Positions 56,208 to 64,000 of a stretch of DNA of 64,000 nucleotides are shown piece by piece (within the stretch, counting starts at the first letter, position 1; every line of letters starts with the position of its first letter). The notes under the pieces were generated by a model. It did not search any database, was not told the DNA's origin, and saw only the letters and a program-made list of their open reading frames with translations. The stretch is from Stanieria sp. NIES-3757 (GTDB taxonomy: Bacteria > Cyanobacteriota > Cyanobacteriia > Cyanobacteriales > Xenococcaceae), in the NCBI GenBank assembly GCA_002355455.1, contig AP017375.1, forward strand, positions 1,612,001 to 1,676,000, written 5' to 3'. A program made the translations under genes and the position numbers.

Positions 56208-56645
56208 ATGAAAACCTTTTCAATTGAAAAAACTCTGTTGATTGAAGTACCACCAAAGGTAATATTTGAGGCATTAACAAATTCAGAAAAAATTGTTCAA
56301 TATTATCCCCTCACAGAAGTTGTATCTGATTAGAAAGTTGGTAGTGAGATTATCGGGAAAGGAAGCAATAATAACCAAGATTTTATCGATTATGGCACAA
56401 TTGATGTTTTAATTCCTAATCAAAAATTTCAATATACCTACTGGAGTGATAATCATGGGACAGGAAGAATCCCCGAAAATTATCTGACTATTTGCTATAC
56501 TCTTTCTCCAAGTAATGAAGGAACTATTTTAAAACTCGAACATCACAACATTAAATCAGAAAAAATGTACTCTGAAATGGTAAATATTTGGGATTTTTTA
56601 TTGTTGAGTTTAAAAGATTTTGTTGAAAAAAATTACTCGAAATAA
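56208..56645 (+). pseudogene. SRPBCC/AHSA1-type gene with one in-frame amber codon
   Basis: The frame begins at an ATG with AAGGAAA upstream and would encode 145 residues of an SRPBCC (AHSA1-like) domain: KTLLIEVPPKVIFEALTNSE, then VGSEIIGKGSNNNQDFIDYG, and a C-terminal helix (MYSEMVNIWDFLLLSLKDF). Codon 42 (56331-56333) is TAG, in the phrase VVSD*KVGSEI, where the family usually has Trp. TGG to TAG is a single change. The rest has no other defect, so the mutation is recent, or is a sequencing error, or is read through. Confidence 0.8.
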
Positions 56646-57076
56646 TTTTCACTAAAAAATAGGCAAAATTTCAATTGGTTCTGAAGCACTCGCTTGTCAA
56701 TTTATTAAATTTTGACTAGAAGCTTTTTGTCAATCCTGGTAATTGTACTTAGTCAATAAGGCTTGGGTGAATTGATTACTTGTTTGTTAGCCCGAAAAGC
56801 TGATGATTTATTAATTACAGCGACAAGCAATCACTTCTGTTTTGTAAAAGCACAATTTTTAATTATAGCAAATTTGGTTGAAATTCAAACAAAAATGGTC
56901 ACACACTATTTTTAGAGTACCATATTTCGGGGTTTTAGCCTCCTGTTCTCAATAAGCCAACAGCAAAATTTAATCTTTGCTTAAGATAAATTTTAAATTT
57001 TCAATCAAAAACAGATTACTTAAAAGATATCCTTATAAATGTAGAAATTTTTAGTAGTAAACGCCAAAATAATCAT
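56646..57076. other. Intergenic region
   Basis: About 430 bases, AT-rich, with no supported gene. TTGTCAAT and CAATAAGGCTTGG pieces near 56695-56770 look like degraded coding or repeat sequence, but I cannot identify them. Confidence 0.35.
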
Positions 57077-57460
57077 TTACAGGTTACTTTTCTGGTAGGT
57101 ACAACCAGAAGTACAAGTTTCTCTAATTTCTACTGCATAAAGTCCAGGTAACCCTGCTGTTTCCAACTTCTCAAAAATCCACCTAGCAACCATCTCACTA
57201 GTAGGACTTTCTAGACTCAAAGTTTCATTGAGATAGTAATGGTCTAAAAAATTATCCAACAATGGTTGAAGATACTTTTTAATATCACCATAGTCGATAA
57301 CCATTCCTTGTTTTGAGCCATTAGTAATCAAGCGATCGCCTTTAACATAAACTCGTCCTACCCAACTATGTCCATGTAACCGACGACATTTTCCGTCATG
57401 ATGAGGTAGCTGATGGGCAGCCTCAAAATAAAATTCTTTGTAAATTAACCACTCTTCCAC
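57077..57460 (-). CDS. queD: 6-pyruvoyl-tetrahydropterin synthase family (QueD type)
   Basis: A 127-residue QueD. Zinc-binding His residues are in FEAAHQLPHHDGKCRRLHGH, which also holds the catalytic Cys, with later VIDYGDIKKYL, LDHYYLNE, SPTSEMVARWIFEKL and the substrate-binding Glu in AVEIRETCTSGCTY. The enzyme makes 6-carboxytetrahydropterin from dihydroneopterin triphosphate on the way to queuosine. A GTG start at 57460 is used; no in-frame ATG lies nearby. No other queuosine gene is adjacent. Confidence 0.92.
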   Translation of the reverse strand: MEEWLIYKEFYFEAAHQLPHHDGKCRRLHGHSWVGRVYVKGDRLITNGSKQGMVIDYGDIKKYLQPLLDNFLDHYYLNETLSLESPTSEMVARWIFEKLETAGLPGLYAVEIRETCTSGCTYQKSNL

Positions 57461-57719
57461 GTTAGTTATTAAAGTTTCTGATTAAGATTGCTCGTTTTAT
57501 CTTCAACAGAAATGAATCTTTTTACAAGTTATGGAGCTATTTTTTTAAGACTTTTAGCCCATGAGATAGAATTTCTCCAACTCCATACAGTACATCCTTT
57601 TAAGATTGAGCGATCGAGAAACAACAGTTACTCAACAATTAAAAACTAGCGATCAACATAATTTGAATTTATACTTCTAATACTGCCAATAGTCTGTTAT
57701 AATTCTAAATCGTGACCTT

Positions 57720-57809
57720 GGAGAGGTGGCTGAGCGGTTGAAGGCGGCTCCCTGCTAAGGAGTTATGGGGTTGATAACCCCATCGAGGGTTCGAATCCCT
57801 CCCTCTCCG
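57720..57809 (+). tRNA. tRNA-Ser (anticodon GCU)
   Basis: The acceptor arms GGAGAGG (57720-57726) and CCTCTCC (57802-57808) pair fully, with G as discriminator base. The anticodon loop is CTGCTAA (anticodon GCT, reading AGC/AGU). A long variable arm (ATGGGGTTGATAACCCCAT) is typical of serine tRNAs, and GAGGGTTCGAATCCCTC forms the T arm. No CCA is encoded. Confidence 0.97.
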
Positions 57810-58372
57810 TTGCTTATGCTTCGCTTATAGTCGGGCTTTTCACCATTGATGAGACTTATCAACCACAACTATCCGTTCCGTCCAATAACCCTCACTTTAT
57901 CTCTACCCAAAAACTCAAATCAAGCACTTCCTAAAAACTTAATAAATATGTCTAACCTGTAAACATATAGTGAGAAGTACCATTACTGAGAACACAAACA
58001 GGTCATTTTGTCAAAACAGGTAAGCAGAGTATCAGGGGAGAAGTCAATCTCAAAAGCCATTATCAAATAATTTGGTTGTTATCGACATCAAAAACTCCTA
58101 AACAAGTAGCAGAAATAACAGGTTATACTCTGGGAACAAAGTTTCTTGTGAGATTGCGATCGCTTGAACGACTAAATCTAAATTATTGGGATTTTAACTA
58201 TAATTATTGGTGCGCTCACTGTCCGCTACGCACTTCAGATATGCCAAGATCTCATTAATAGACAATAAATCTAGATCGAGTCGAGCTAAAAGCTTTTTGT
58301 TTTACTTTCGTAATCATTTTATAATTGGCAGTGCCGAGATTAACCTAATAGCGATCAACAAACAATTGAATT
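57810..58372. other. Intergenic region with transposase remnant
   Basis: About 560 bases between the tRNA and a lipoprotein gene. It holds an IS630-like remnant (listed separately) and otherwise broken frames. tRNA genes are common insertion targets, which fits the debris. Confidence 0.45.
58022..58171 (+). pseudogene. Remnant of an IS630-type transposase (HTH part)
   Basis: The frame reads LKSHYQIIWLLSTSKTPKQV then AEITGYTLGTKFLVRLR. This matches the N-terminal helix-turn-helix of IS630-family transposases (HYQ..WLL..GKT..QVAE.TGYS). The rest of the element is missing and the following codons are unrelated. Confidence 0.6.
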
Positions 58373-58978
58373 TTAACTATTTGCCTGTTGTTGTTGTCCA
58401 TAAAGTTGCCGACCCGAATTGAGTTGGGAAGAAATTTGGTCACGGCTATCAATGAAAGTGTACTGTTCGTTAAAGTTACCAATAGGACGTTCTCCAATAA
58501 TGTAGTGGCGTACTAGCATATCTGGAGCATTGATAACAATGCGATCGGATGTACGTACTGTCGCCTGGGGAGCATTGGGATTTTCTTCTTTAAGTTGAGA
58601 AATTACCCAAAGCTCGTTGTTTACTGCATATACATCTTGAATTTCTAGATTGTAACCACTAGAAGGAACCTCAGCTTCAACCGTTATAGTACGCTGTTGA
58701 CGTTCTGCACCGGGGACATTGACATCGATGTAAGGAACCTCGACTGTTTCCTCTTCCTGTACGACAACAACTTTAGGGACTGTAACCCTGCGCTCTGCTA
58801 CTCCAACATCCACATCAGGACCTTGAATATCGTATTCGGGTAATCTCCCAGGTTCTACATTTACATCTGGTAAGCGACCTGCTTGTTCTTGTTCTACTTG
58901 ACACGCTGTCAGAGGAAAAAGCAACAAAATTAACGATAAAGGCAAAATTTTTGGTAAATTTAAATGTTTTGATTTCAT
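58373..58978 (-). CDS. Lipoprotein with short repeated motif, function unknown
   Basis: A 201-residue lipoprotein: signal LSLILLLFPLTAC with a clear lipobox. The region after the Cys repeats AGRLPDVNVEPGRLPEYDIQ and then GPDVDVGVAERRVTVPKVVV, rich in Val, Asp and Pro and likely extended. The C-terminal half has alternating strands (YNLEIQDVYAVNNELWVISQ) and a Gln-rich end. No enzyme motif. Probably anchored on the periplasmic side. Confidence 0.75.
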   Translation of the reverse strand: MKSKHLNLPKILPLSLILLLFPLTACQVEQEQAGRLPDVNVEPGRLPEYDIQGPDVDVGVAERRVTVPKVVVVQEEETVEVPYIDVNVPGAERQQRTITVEAEVPSSGYNLEIQDVYAVNNELWVISQLKEENPNAPQATVRTSDRIVINAPDMLVRHYIIGERPIGNFNEQYTFIDSRDQISSQLNSGRQLYGQQQQANS

Positions 58979-59499
58979 AATCTATATTTTCCAAATAACA
59001 ACAAAATATTGAGATCGATAACCTGAAAAGTCTCAAACATAACAACATTATTACAGTTGTGTTTTGATTAAATCGATCTGTTTATCTATAACAGTTTTAT
59101 ATTTACTAATTTTTTTTAGTTTGGCATCGCTCTTGAGTTATAAAAAAAATTAAGTTTTTTGTTTATTTCTAGCGAAATGAATAGTTGTAGACAATGAAAA
59201 CAAAATTTATTTTTAAAAATATCTATTTGCTCTATGCAGATATACTTAACAAATAAATAATTTTTGAGGAAAAATTTAATTAAAATTTAAAAGGTGTCTA
59301 AATTTTGCTTTTCTAGACTTGAGTAGAACAAATAAATTCTATCTATTGGTTGATTTTTAATAGATTTTAAATCTTATATCTTATCGATTGAAAAGATATT
59401 AACCAGAGATAGATTTAAAAATTATTTTTTATTCATAAATTAATCAATATTTTCTTAAAAAATAAAAAACGATTTGCTCCAAGAATTTTTATCAATCTG
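58979..59499. other. AT-rich promoter region between divergent genes
   Basis: About 520 bases, extremely AT-rich, with no HIP1 site, repeat or frame that I can support. It should hold the promoters of the lipoprotein gene and of the mscS operon. Confidence 0.45.
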
Positions 59500-60528
59500 A
59501 TGAATTACCAAGAATCAATTGCAGCAGCATGGGCAAAAATTGAAGGATTAATTGATGGTTTCATTGTCCTGGTTCCGAATCTTGTTTTAGCTGCGATCGT
59601 TTTCGTCGTGTTTTTTTTCACCGCCAGATGGTTAAAGATACTTGTTAAGCGTCTTACCCGCAGGCATCGACAAGCGAGAAATTTGGGAATGGTGCTAGGA
59701 CGTTTAGCACAAGGAACCGTTATCCTCATTGGGTTATTTGTCGCTTTGTCAATCATTATTCCTACCTTTAGAGCAGGAGATTTAATACAACTGCTCGGTA
59801 TTAGTGGTGTTGCTATTGGTTTTGCTTTCCGTGACATATTACAGAATTTTCTGGCTGGAATTTTGATTCTTTTAACCGAACCTTTTCGGATTGACGATCA
59901 GATTGTTTTTAAAGATTATGAAGGCACGGTCGAAAATATTGAAACTCGCGCAACAACAATTAGAACCTACGATGGTCGCAGAATTGTAATTCCTAATTCA
60001 GAATTGTTCACTAATTCGGTGACGGTTAATACCGCTTTTGAGTCTCGCCGAATGGAATACGATGTTGGAATTGGCTACGGCGACGATCTCGATCGCGCTA
60101 AACAGTTAATTCTCGAAGCAGTGGACAGTGTAGAGACAACACTTAAAGAGCCTCCTCCCGATGTACTAGTAGTCGATCTGGCTGAAAGTACTGTCAATAT
60201 CCGTGCTAGATGGTGGATTAAACCACCGCGACGAGCAGACGATCTCGAAGCACGAGATCGAGTTTTGGCTGCCATCAAGAATAATTTGACAGCTAACGGA
60301 ATCGATCTACCCTTTCCCACCCAACAAATTTTATTCCACGATCAAACCGAAGCAACAGATGGCGATCGCTCTCGTCAAAGAGAAGGTTGGCCTGCTGGCA
60401 ACCAAGAAGTCCCCCAACCCCGCAATATTAGCAGTTCTCTTCAACAATTTGCACAAATGCGTTCATCAAAAAACGGTAAGAGTGGCAGCACAAAGCAGAC
60501 GAACTTAAACGATCGCGATGAACGATAA
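59500..60528 (+). CDS. MscS-type mechanosensitive channel
   Basis: A 342-residue small-conductance mechanosensitive channel. Three transmembrane segments are seen (about 20-45, 65-90, 95-125). The pore-lining third one reads GVAIGFAFRDILQNFLAGIL. The beta domain shows DDQIVFKDYEGTVENIETRA, TIRTYDGRRIVIPNSELFTN and the cytoplasmic alpha/beta domain. The C-terminal 60 residues are polar and probably disordered. Such channels release ions on osmotic downshift. The next gene overlaps its stop by one base (TAATG). Confidence 0.92.
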   Translation: MNYQESIAAAWAKIEGLIDGFIVLVPNLVLAAIVFVVFFFTARWLKILVKRLTRRHRQARNLGMVLGRLAQGTVILIGLFVALSIIIPTFRAGDLIQLLGISGVAIGFAFRDILQNFLAGILILLTEPFRIDDQIVFKDYEGTVENIETRATTIRTYDGRRIVIPNSELFTNSVTVNTAFESRRMEYDVGIGYGDDLDRAKQLILEAVDSVETTLKEPPPDVLVVDLAESTVNIRARWWIKPPRRADDLEARDRVLAAIKNNLTANGIDLPFPTQQILFHDQTEATDGDRSRQREGWPAGNQEVPQPRNISSSLQQFAQMRSSKNGKSGSTKQTNLNDRDER

Positions 60529-61862
60529 TGAAAAATGTCAAACTCGGTAAACTTTGGTACTCGCTCCACTCTAGTTATTGGTTTTTGCCAACCATCTTTG
60601 CAATAATTGCGATCGCGCTTGCCTTTACGATGTTGTGGCTCGATCGCCAGGGGTATTACGGGCCATTGGAAAAATGGGGTTGGATCTATACTGGCGGAGC
60701 CAATGGAGCGAGGGAAGTGCTTTCATCTGTATCGAGTTCTACCATTGGTATTGCTGCTACCGCCTTTTCCATTACTATTGTGGCTCTTCAGTTAGCAGCA
60801 TCTAATTTTGGGCCCAGGCTGCTGCGTAATTTTATGCAGGATACGGGTAATCAGATTGTTTTGGGAACATTTATCAGTACGTTCATTTATTCATTGCTAG
60901 TACTGCGGACTATCCGTGGAGATGGAGATGGTTACGATCGATTTGTCCCGCAACTTTCGGTTACAGTAGGTTTGCTACTCGCGATCGCCTCAATTGGGGT
61001 GTTAATCTATTTTATTCATCATGCTTCTACTATCATTCAAGTGTCCCACGTTATTTGGGAAACTTGTGCCGATCTAGACCATGCTATTGCTCGCCTTTTT
61101 CCAGAAAAAATTGGACAAGGTGCATCCACTCAAAATCAACCAGGAGAAGAAATTCCCGTCGATTTCGACTTAAATACTTATGGGATCAGAGCGCAGAGTA
61201 ATGGTTATTTACAAGCGATCGATGATGAAGAATTGATGAAGCTTGCTTGTCAGCATAATTTATTATTGCGCCTTAACTATCGTCCTGGTCAGTTTATCGT
61301 CAAAGGCTGCGAGTTGATCTTGGTCTATCCTAGAGAAAGTATTAATCGCAAGCTAAACCAACGGCTTAAAAATACTGTGATTTTGGGAAAGGAGCGAACC
61401 GAGCAACAAGATGTAGAATTTCCTATTGAGCAGTTAGTTGAAATCGCCCTACGCGCTATCTCTCCCGGTATTAACGATCCCTTTACTGCTATTCGTTGTA
61501 TCGACCGCCTCGGTGCAGGTTTGTCTCACCTTGCTCAAAGAGATTTTCCTTCTCCCTATCGTTACGATAACCATAAAAAGCTTCGTGTAATTGCCGAACG
61601 AGTAACGTTTACAGGGTTAGTCGATACTGCCTTTAACCAGATTCGACAGTATGGCAAAAGTGATGTTGCTGTAATGATTCGTTTGTTAGAGGCGATCGCA
61701 ATGATTGCTCGTTTCACCTCAACCCAAAAAGAACGTGTGGTGTTATTGCGTCATGCCGAGATGATTAAACGCAGTAGCCAGCAAGCCATATCCGAAGAAT
61801 TAGACAGACAAGATATTGAGGAGCGTTATTTGACGATTAAAAAAGAGTTGTTAGCCAAATGA
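60528..61862 (+). CDS. DUF2254 membrane protein
   Basis: A 444-residue protein with four transmembrane segments in its first 170 residues (for example FLPTIFAIIAIALAFTML and TIGIAATAFSITIVALQLAA). A soluble domain follows, ending in helices. The ASNFGPRLLRNFMQDTGNQI and ISPGINDPFTAIRCIDRLGA stretches are landmarks of DUF2254. Function unknown. The start codon overlaps the stop of the mscS-type gene, so the pair is translationally coupled and may share a role in envelope stress. Confidence 0.88.
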   Translation: MKNVKLGKLWYSLHSSYWFLPTIFAIIAIALAFTMLWLDRQGYYGPLEKWGWIYTGGANGAREVLSSVSSSTIGIAATAFSITIVALQLAASNFGPRLLRNFMQDTGNQIVLGTFISTFIYSLLVLRTIRGDGDGYDRFVPQLSVTVGLLLAIASIGVLIYFIHHASTIIQVSHVIWETCADLDHAIARLFPEKIGQGASTQNQPGEEIPVDFDLNTYGIRAQSNGYLQAIDDEELMKLACQHNLLLRLNYRPGQFIVKGCELILVYPRESINRKLNQRLKNTVILGKERTEQQDVEFPIEQLVEIALRAISPGINDPFTAIRCIDRLGAGLSHLAQRDFPSPYRYDNHKKLRVIAERVTFTGLVDTAFNQIRQYGKSDVAVMIRLLEAIAMIARFTSTQKERVVLLRHAEMIKRSSQQAISEELDRQDIEERYLTIKKELLAK

Positions 61863-62122
61863 ATTCAACCATCTTGTTTTTTTCTATACTCAAGAGCGCT
61901 CTCGCAAAAAATAGGAGAAATCGCAGAATATTCAAACACTATTCAACTAACTGAAAATGAATAATACTTCACCGAAAAAAGTTTGGAGCAGAATCAATAT
62001 TCTAGCGTTAGTTCGCTTTTTGCTAGTTCTTGCTTGTGGTTGGGGAATTTTACAAGTTTTAGCCTATTTTGAAAATATAATAACTATTTTTTCTTTTGCT
62101 GCAATTATCGCTTTTTTACTAA

Positions 62123-63217
62123 CTGATGTTACGCAAAAGCTATAATACTCGAATGGACAAAAAGCTTTTGGAACTATACAGCGATTATATTATCAGCTCG
62201 TTTGGACAGATAACAGCGACAGGATTATCAAGAGTATTAGAAGGAAGTATCAGTCACGATAAAATAACTCGTTTCCTGTCGGCTAAAGACTTAGAGTCAC
62301 GAGAGCTGTGGAAGTTAGTGAAACCAGTGGTCAGGGAGTATGAACAAGAAGATGGTGTGTTGATTGTGGATGACACCATAGAGAAAAAACCTCATACCCA
62401 AGAGAATGAGTTAGTGTGCTGGCATCATGACCATCAAGAAAACCGTTCTGTCAAGGGAATTAACATCATCAACTATGTTTATAGTGTCGAAGACATAAGC
62501 CTACCAATTGGGTTTGATGTCGTCAAAAAGTCCATAAAATTTTGTGAGGTAAAAACAAAGAAGGAAAAACGAAAAGCAACAGCAACAAAAAATGAATTAA
62601 CACGAAATCAATTAAAAATTTGCTCCCAGAATCAACTCAAATACAGGTATGTGCTAGCTGATAGTTGGTTTTCCTCGAAGGAAAATATGGCTTTTATCTG
62701 TCAGGATTTAGATAAGCACTTGATCATGGCTCTCAAAAGCAATCGTACCGTAGCCTTGAGTGAAGAAAACAAAAAACAGGGTTGTTTTACCAGAATTGAT
62801 GAACTCAACTGGTCAGAACAGATCTCAGTCAGAGGATGGCTTAAAGGACTGGACTTTCCTGTTCTCATCTATCGTCAAGTCTTTAAAAACCAAGATGGCA
62901 GTACTGGTATTTTGTATTTGGCTTGTAGTGATTTAAACTGTAATGTCCCTCAAATAGAAGCAATCTACCAAAAACGGTGGAACGTGGAAGTCTTTCATAA
63001 AACGCTCAAGTCTAATACTGGTTTAGCTAAGTCCCCAACTAAATGTCTTCGTACTCAAGGAAACCATATCTTTATGTCTATCTATGCTGCATTTCAATTA
63101 GAGTGTCTGAAATTGAAACACAAGATGAACCATTTTGCTTTGCGCAGTACTATTTATGTCAAAGCTTTGCAACAAGCTATGTGTGAATTACATTTACTCA
63201 AGAGTGCGTAACATCAG
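62123..63217 (+). mobile_element. IS4-family-type insertion sequence (1,095 bp)
   Basis: Left end CTGATGTTACGCA (62123-62135) and right end TGCGTAACATCAG (63205-63217) are perfect 13-base inverted repeats. They are flanked by the 7-base direct repeat TTACTAA (62116-62122 and 63218-63224). Removing the element and one repeat restores the transporter frame (AFLL-SYPVRF). One transposase gene fills it. Confidence 0.93.
62153..63211 (+). CDS. IS4-superfamily DDE transposase
   Basis: About 352 residues from the ATG at 62153 (a longer start at 62126 lies inside the terminal repeat). The DDE residues are visible: VLIVDDTIEKKP (first Asp), YVLADSWFSSKENM (second Asp) and YQKRWNVEVFHKTLK, which exactly fits the IS4 signature Y-(2)-R-(3)-E-(6)-K. 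CWHHDHQENRSVKGIN is also typical of an IS701-like branch. The frame is intact, so the element may be active. Confidence 0.92.
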   Translation: MDKKLLELYSDYIISSFGQITATGLSRVLEGSISHDKITRFLSAKDLESRELWKLVKPVVREYEQEDGVLIVDDTIEKKPHTQENELVCWHHDHQENRSVKGINIINYVYSVEDISLPIGFDVVKKSIKFCEVKTKKEKRKATATKNELTRNQLKICSQNQLKYRYVLADSWFSSKENMAFICQDLDKHLIMALKSNRTVALSEENKKQGCFTRIDELNWSEQISVRGWLKGLDFPVLIYRQVFKNQDGSTGILYLACSDLNCNVPQIEAIYQKRWNVEVFHKTLKSNTGLAKSPTKCLRTQGNHIFMSIYAAFQLECLKLKHKMNHFALRSTIYVKALQQAMCELHLLKSA

Positions 63218-63767
63218 TTACTAAGTTATCCTGTACGTTTTCTCAATCGATTTGTGCCTTATGGTATTGCAGCCAGCATAGTTTTCTTATTCAGCTTGTT
63301 AATAATTGCTATTTTTACAGTAACACTTGGTTTAAAAATCCTATCTCAAGGACAACAATTAATTGATAATATTATTAATTCTTTAAATTCTTTATCTCCT
63401 CTGTTTACTCAAATAGAAACATTTTTACGTGAGCGAAATCTTCAAGTTGATTTAAGTTTAGTTAGGGAAACAATTAGAGAACAAATTCTTACAGGGATTG
63501 GCTATATAATTAATAATTTACAAGGTTTTGTGACTAATTTAATAACCTTAATAATATTTGATAACTTGTATTGTGTTACAGCAAATCCAAGATAATTTAA
63601 TTTCACCGCGAATTATGGAAAATACAGTTCACATTAGCCCAGTTATAGTGTTTTTATCACTGTTAATTGGAGCTAGAGTAGCAGGCTTGTTGGGTATTTT
63701 TCTTGCTGTTCCAATTGCTGGAGTAATTGTTAGTTGGTTAGAAATCGATGAAATCAAAGCAGAATAA

Positions 63768-64000
63768 TTAAGAGCGATCGCGGTTGCGTCGAGATCGCGT
63801 TAAAAAAATTAATTCAACTAAATTTTATTCAAGCTATTGCTTTCTTTGGCGAGTGTGTCCAATTCTCAAATTAAAAATCATAATTAAGATTTTCCTTTCT
63901 TAAGAATAGACAGTAAGCATTGAACCTAGTCACCGTGATAATCAAGACAGTTTTATTGCTTTTGAACAGAATGATCGTACCAATCTCAATCTAGGTAAAA
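63768..64000. other. Terminal region, possible start of a further gene
   Basis: Contains HIP1-like sites at 63775-63800. From about 63913 to the window end one frame stays open (VSIEPSHRDNQDSFIAFEQN then DRTNLNLGK) without a visible start codon. It may be the beginning or a remnant of a gene outside the window. Confidence 0.3.

Larger units (their letters stand above)
61957..63767 (+). pseudogene. AI-2E-family transporter gene broken by an IS and a deletion
   Basis: The 5' part (61957-62122) encodes the start of an AI-2E/PerM-type permease (VRFLLVLACGWGILQVLAYF, then IITIFSFAAIIAFLL). An IS4-type element interrupts it. The reading frame resumes at 63225 with YPVRFLNRFVPYGIAASIVF and runs to about 63560. 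A second break follows: the frame changes and about 130-150 residues normally present are missing. It then ends with LQQIQDNLISPRIMENTVHI and LGIFLAVPIAGVIVSWLEID. The gene is therefore dead. Its intact form would have been the third membrane gene after mscS and DUF2254. Confidence 0.85.

Noticed and set aside
60578-60805. Alternative frames in the start of the DUF2254 gene
   Set aside because: Out-of-frame shadows of a convincing membrane protein.
1-64000. CRISPR arrays, rRNA genes, prophage or replication origin
   Set aside because: No regularly spaced repeats, no rRNA sequence, no phage structural genes and no DnaA-box cluster were recognised.

Overview
The window is a stretch of a cyanobacterial chromosome. 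The base composition is AT-rich, and the HIP1 palindrome GCGATCGC occurs throughout. Gene content is typical of cyanobacteria: a HetP-family protein, a CruA/CruP-type lycopene cyclase, a HhoA/HtrA-type protease, thylakoid-type FtsH, groESL under a CIRCE operator, DUF29 and DUF2256 proteins, and TPS/CHAT secretion genes. The species cannot be fixed from the sequence. A non-heterocystous, baeocyte-forming or unicellular lineage (Stanieria/Pleurocapsales-like) is my guess only.

Layout. 1-6.1 kb: the 3' part of a peptidase-containing ABC exporter, an HlyD-type adaptor, a HetP-family gene and two small unknown genes; this resembles the hetC-hetP neighbourhood of heterocyst formers. 6.7-10.7 kb: an RNA-repair operon, rtcB - CobW-type GTPase - archease - rtcA. 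10.8-18.4 kb: small single genes, including a TMEM14-like protein, a frameshifted membrane protein, an encapsulated-ferritin-like protein, an HtrA protease, an LPG-synthase-type membrane protein and a tiny zinc-ribbon gene. 18.5-26.1 kb: lycopene cyclase, DUF2256, isoaspartyl peptidase, DUF29, a CocE/NonD hydrolase, LarC and a Sua5/YrdC protein. 27.9-29.9 kb: a likely c-di-AMP (ydaO/yuaA) riboswitch ahead of an ArsB/NhaD-type permease. 30-34.6 kb: YihY/BrkB protein, a MazF-type toxin-antitoxin pair and oligopeptidase A.

34.7-44.4 kb is a rearranged accessory block. A Panacea-type antitoxin gene and the 5' part of a fic gene end at an IS5-type element. The other side of the element holds the 3' part of a filamentous-haemagglutinin (TpsA) gene, followed by its outer-membrane transporter (TpsB) and a TPR-CHAT protein. 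44.7-46.4 kb: a HicB-like antitoxin with a frameshifted PIN toxin, and a PD-(D/E)XK-like two-gene unit. 46.5-56 kb: housekeeping genes (ftsH, a pentapeptide-repeat membrane protein, groESL, a CE2-type esterase lipoprotein, aminopeptidase P). 56.2-64 kb: an SRPBCC pseudogene with one in-frame amber codon, queD, tRNA-Ser(GCU), a lipoprotein, an mscS-DUF2254 operon, and an AI-2E-type transporter gene broken by an IS4-type element (7-bp target duplication) and by an internal deletion.

Genome erosion is a theme. At least six genes are broken by frameshift, nonsense change, IS insertion or palindromic repeats, and several short palindromic repeat families lie between genes; one repeat sits in frame inside a DUF29 gene. 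All assignments are from reading the sequence and from knowledge of the families; no database search was run.
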